Source: Desulfobacteraceae bacterium (GTDB lineage Bacteria; Desulfobacterota; Desulfobacteria; Desulfobacterales; SURF-15). From it: DNA of 23,588 bases. Of the stretch, positions 22,965 through 23,588 are shown piece after piece. A program made the position numbers and the translations under genes. The stretch is from assembly GCA_003599475.1 (NCBI GenBank), contig QZKK01000134.1, positions 1-23,588 on the forward strand, read 5' to 3'. The first letter of the stretch is position 1. Each line of letters starts with the position of its first letter. The notes beneath the pieces were generated by a model. That model ran no database searches, was not told the DNA's origin, and saw only the letters and a list, made by a program, of their open reading frames with translations.

Positions 22965-23588
22965 ATGGGTATCAGTGTCGTGACCTTCATTGCATGCCTG
23001 GTGATGGGGATACCCGTTGCGTTTGCACTGGGATTGTCGTCGCTTTCCTTTTTGCTGCTCAGCAAGGGGATTCCGCTCAACATCATCGCCCAACGCATGT
23101 TTACCGGAATCGATGTGTTTCCGTTCATGGCCATCCCCTTTTTCATCTTGGCAGGCGAGTTGATGAATCAGGCCAAGATCACGGATAAATTGGTCAAATT
23201 TTCGGATCTCTGCATCGGACACTTCAAGGGGGGGCTTGCACAAGTCAACATCCTTGCCAGCATGTTCTTTGCCGGGATTACCGGATCTGCGGTCGCAGAC
23301 ACCTCGGCACTCGGTTCTATGCTGATTCCGGCGATGATCAAGAAGGGGTACGGCCCGGATTTCAGCGCGGCAGTGACGGCCGCATCCTCGATCATCGGAC
23401 CGATCATTCCGCCGAGCATTCCGATGGTCATTTTTTCCCTGATTACCGGAACATCCGTGGGAGCCCTTTTTCTGGCAGGTTTTTTCCCTGGGGTTCTGCT
23501 GGGTGTAAGCCTGATGATCCTCACCTATTTTATCGCCCACAAACGAGATTACGAGAGCTCCGGCAGAAGAGCTCCATGGTCTCTGATC
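22965..23588 (+). CDS. TRAP transporter large permease (DctM family), set 3 (3' end beyond window)
   Basis: The first 208 codons are present and in frame to the right edge. They cover roughly half of a normal DctM (about 430 residues) and include FFAGITGSAVADTSALGSML and GPIIPPSIPMVIF. AGGAG lies seven bases before the ATG. It is truncated only by the window, with no sign of damage. Confidence 0.93.
   Translation, partial: MGISVVTFIACLVMGIPVAFALGLSSLSFLLLSKGIPLNIIAQRMFTGIDVFPFMAIPFFILAGELMNQAKITDKLVKFSDLCIGHFKGGLAQVNILASMFFAGITGSAVADTSALGSMLIPAMIKKGYGPDFSAAVTAASSIIGPIIPPSIPMVIFSLITGTSVGALFLAGFFPGVLLGVSLMILTYFIAHKRDYESSGRRAPWSLI

Noticed and set aside
1..23588. CRISPR arrays, insertion sequences, tRNA or rRNA genes, prophage or integrase genes
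   Set aside because: No regularly spaced repeats, transposase or integrase motifs, or structural RNA signatures were seen on either strand.

Overview
The window reads as a catabolic island from a strictly anaerobic bacterium. I infer something like a Desulfobacterota sulfate reducer or syntroph, from three TRAP transporters, an Fe-S flavoenzyme of the 2,4-dienoyl-CoA reductase type, and an ETF paired with a membrane Fe-S protein of the ETF:menaquinone oxidoreductase type. No rRNA, tRNA, ribosomal or other taxonomic marker is present, so this placement is only a guess. There are 20 protein genes. All lie on the + strand except the first, a Gfo/Idh/MocA oxidoreductase that runs off the left edge. 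No transcription factor gene is present.

Layout: (1) 1-1072, minus strand, Gfo/Idh/MocA dehydrogenase. (2) 1073-1391, a divergent control region with two opposed sigma70-like promoters and at least two copies of the dyad TTCTR-N5-CAGAA, each placed over or just after a promoter. (3) 1392-14495, a long probable operon: TPP-dependent enzyme, CoA-acylating aldehyde dehydrogenase, OYE/FadH-like flavoprotein, ETF alpha, TRAP set 1 (P, Q, M), membrane Fe-S oxidoreductase, ETF beta, SDR. (4) 14725-21273, TRAP set 2 (with an internally shortened binding protein), SDR, second Gfo/Idh/MocA enzyme, third SDR and zinc alcohol dehydrogenase. (5) 21354-23588, TRAP set 3, cut by the right edge within its M subunit.

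How the genes may work together (inference): TRAP carriers import one or more related organic anions. The set of NAD(P)-dependent dehydrogenases (two Gfo/Idh/MocA, three SDR, one zinc ADH) would oxidise hydroxyl groups to carbonyls. The TPP enzyme would cleave a C-C bond next to a carbonyl and the acylating dehydrogenase would convert the aldehyde to an acyl-CoA. The flavoenzyme would pass electrons through ETF to the membrane Fe-S protein and the quinone pool. A polyhydroxylated or cyclic carboxylate fits best; a sulfonate is also possible. The substrate cannot be read from the sequence.

The main oddities are the duplicated operator in the divergent region, a leader with a mini-ORF and hairpin ahead of the first gene, etfA and etfB separated by a transporter, a perfect hairpin between P and Q genes in all three TRAP loci, a DctP lacking about 125 internal residues, and replaced catalytic residues in the Gfo/Idh/MocA pair and in one SDR.
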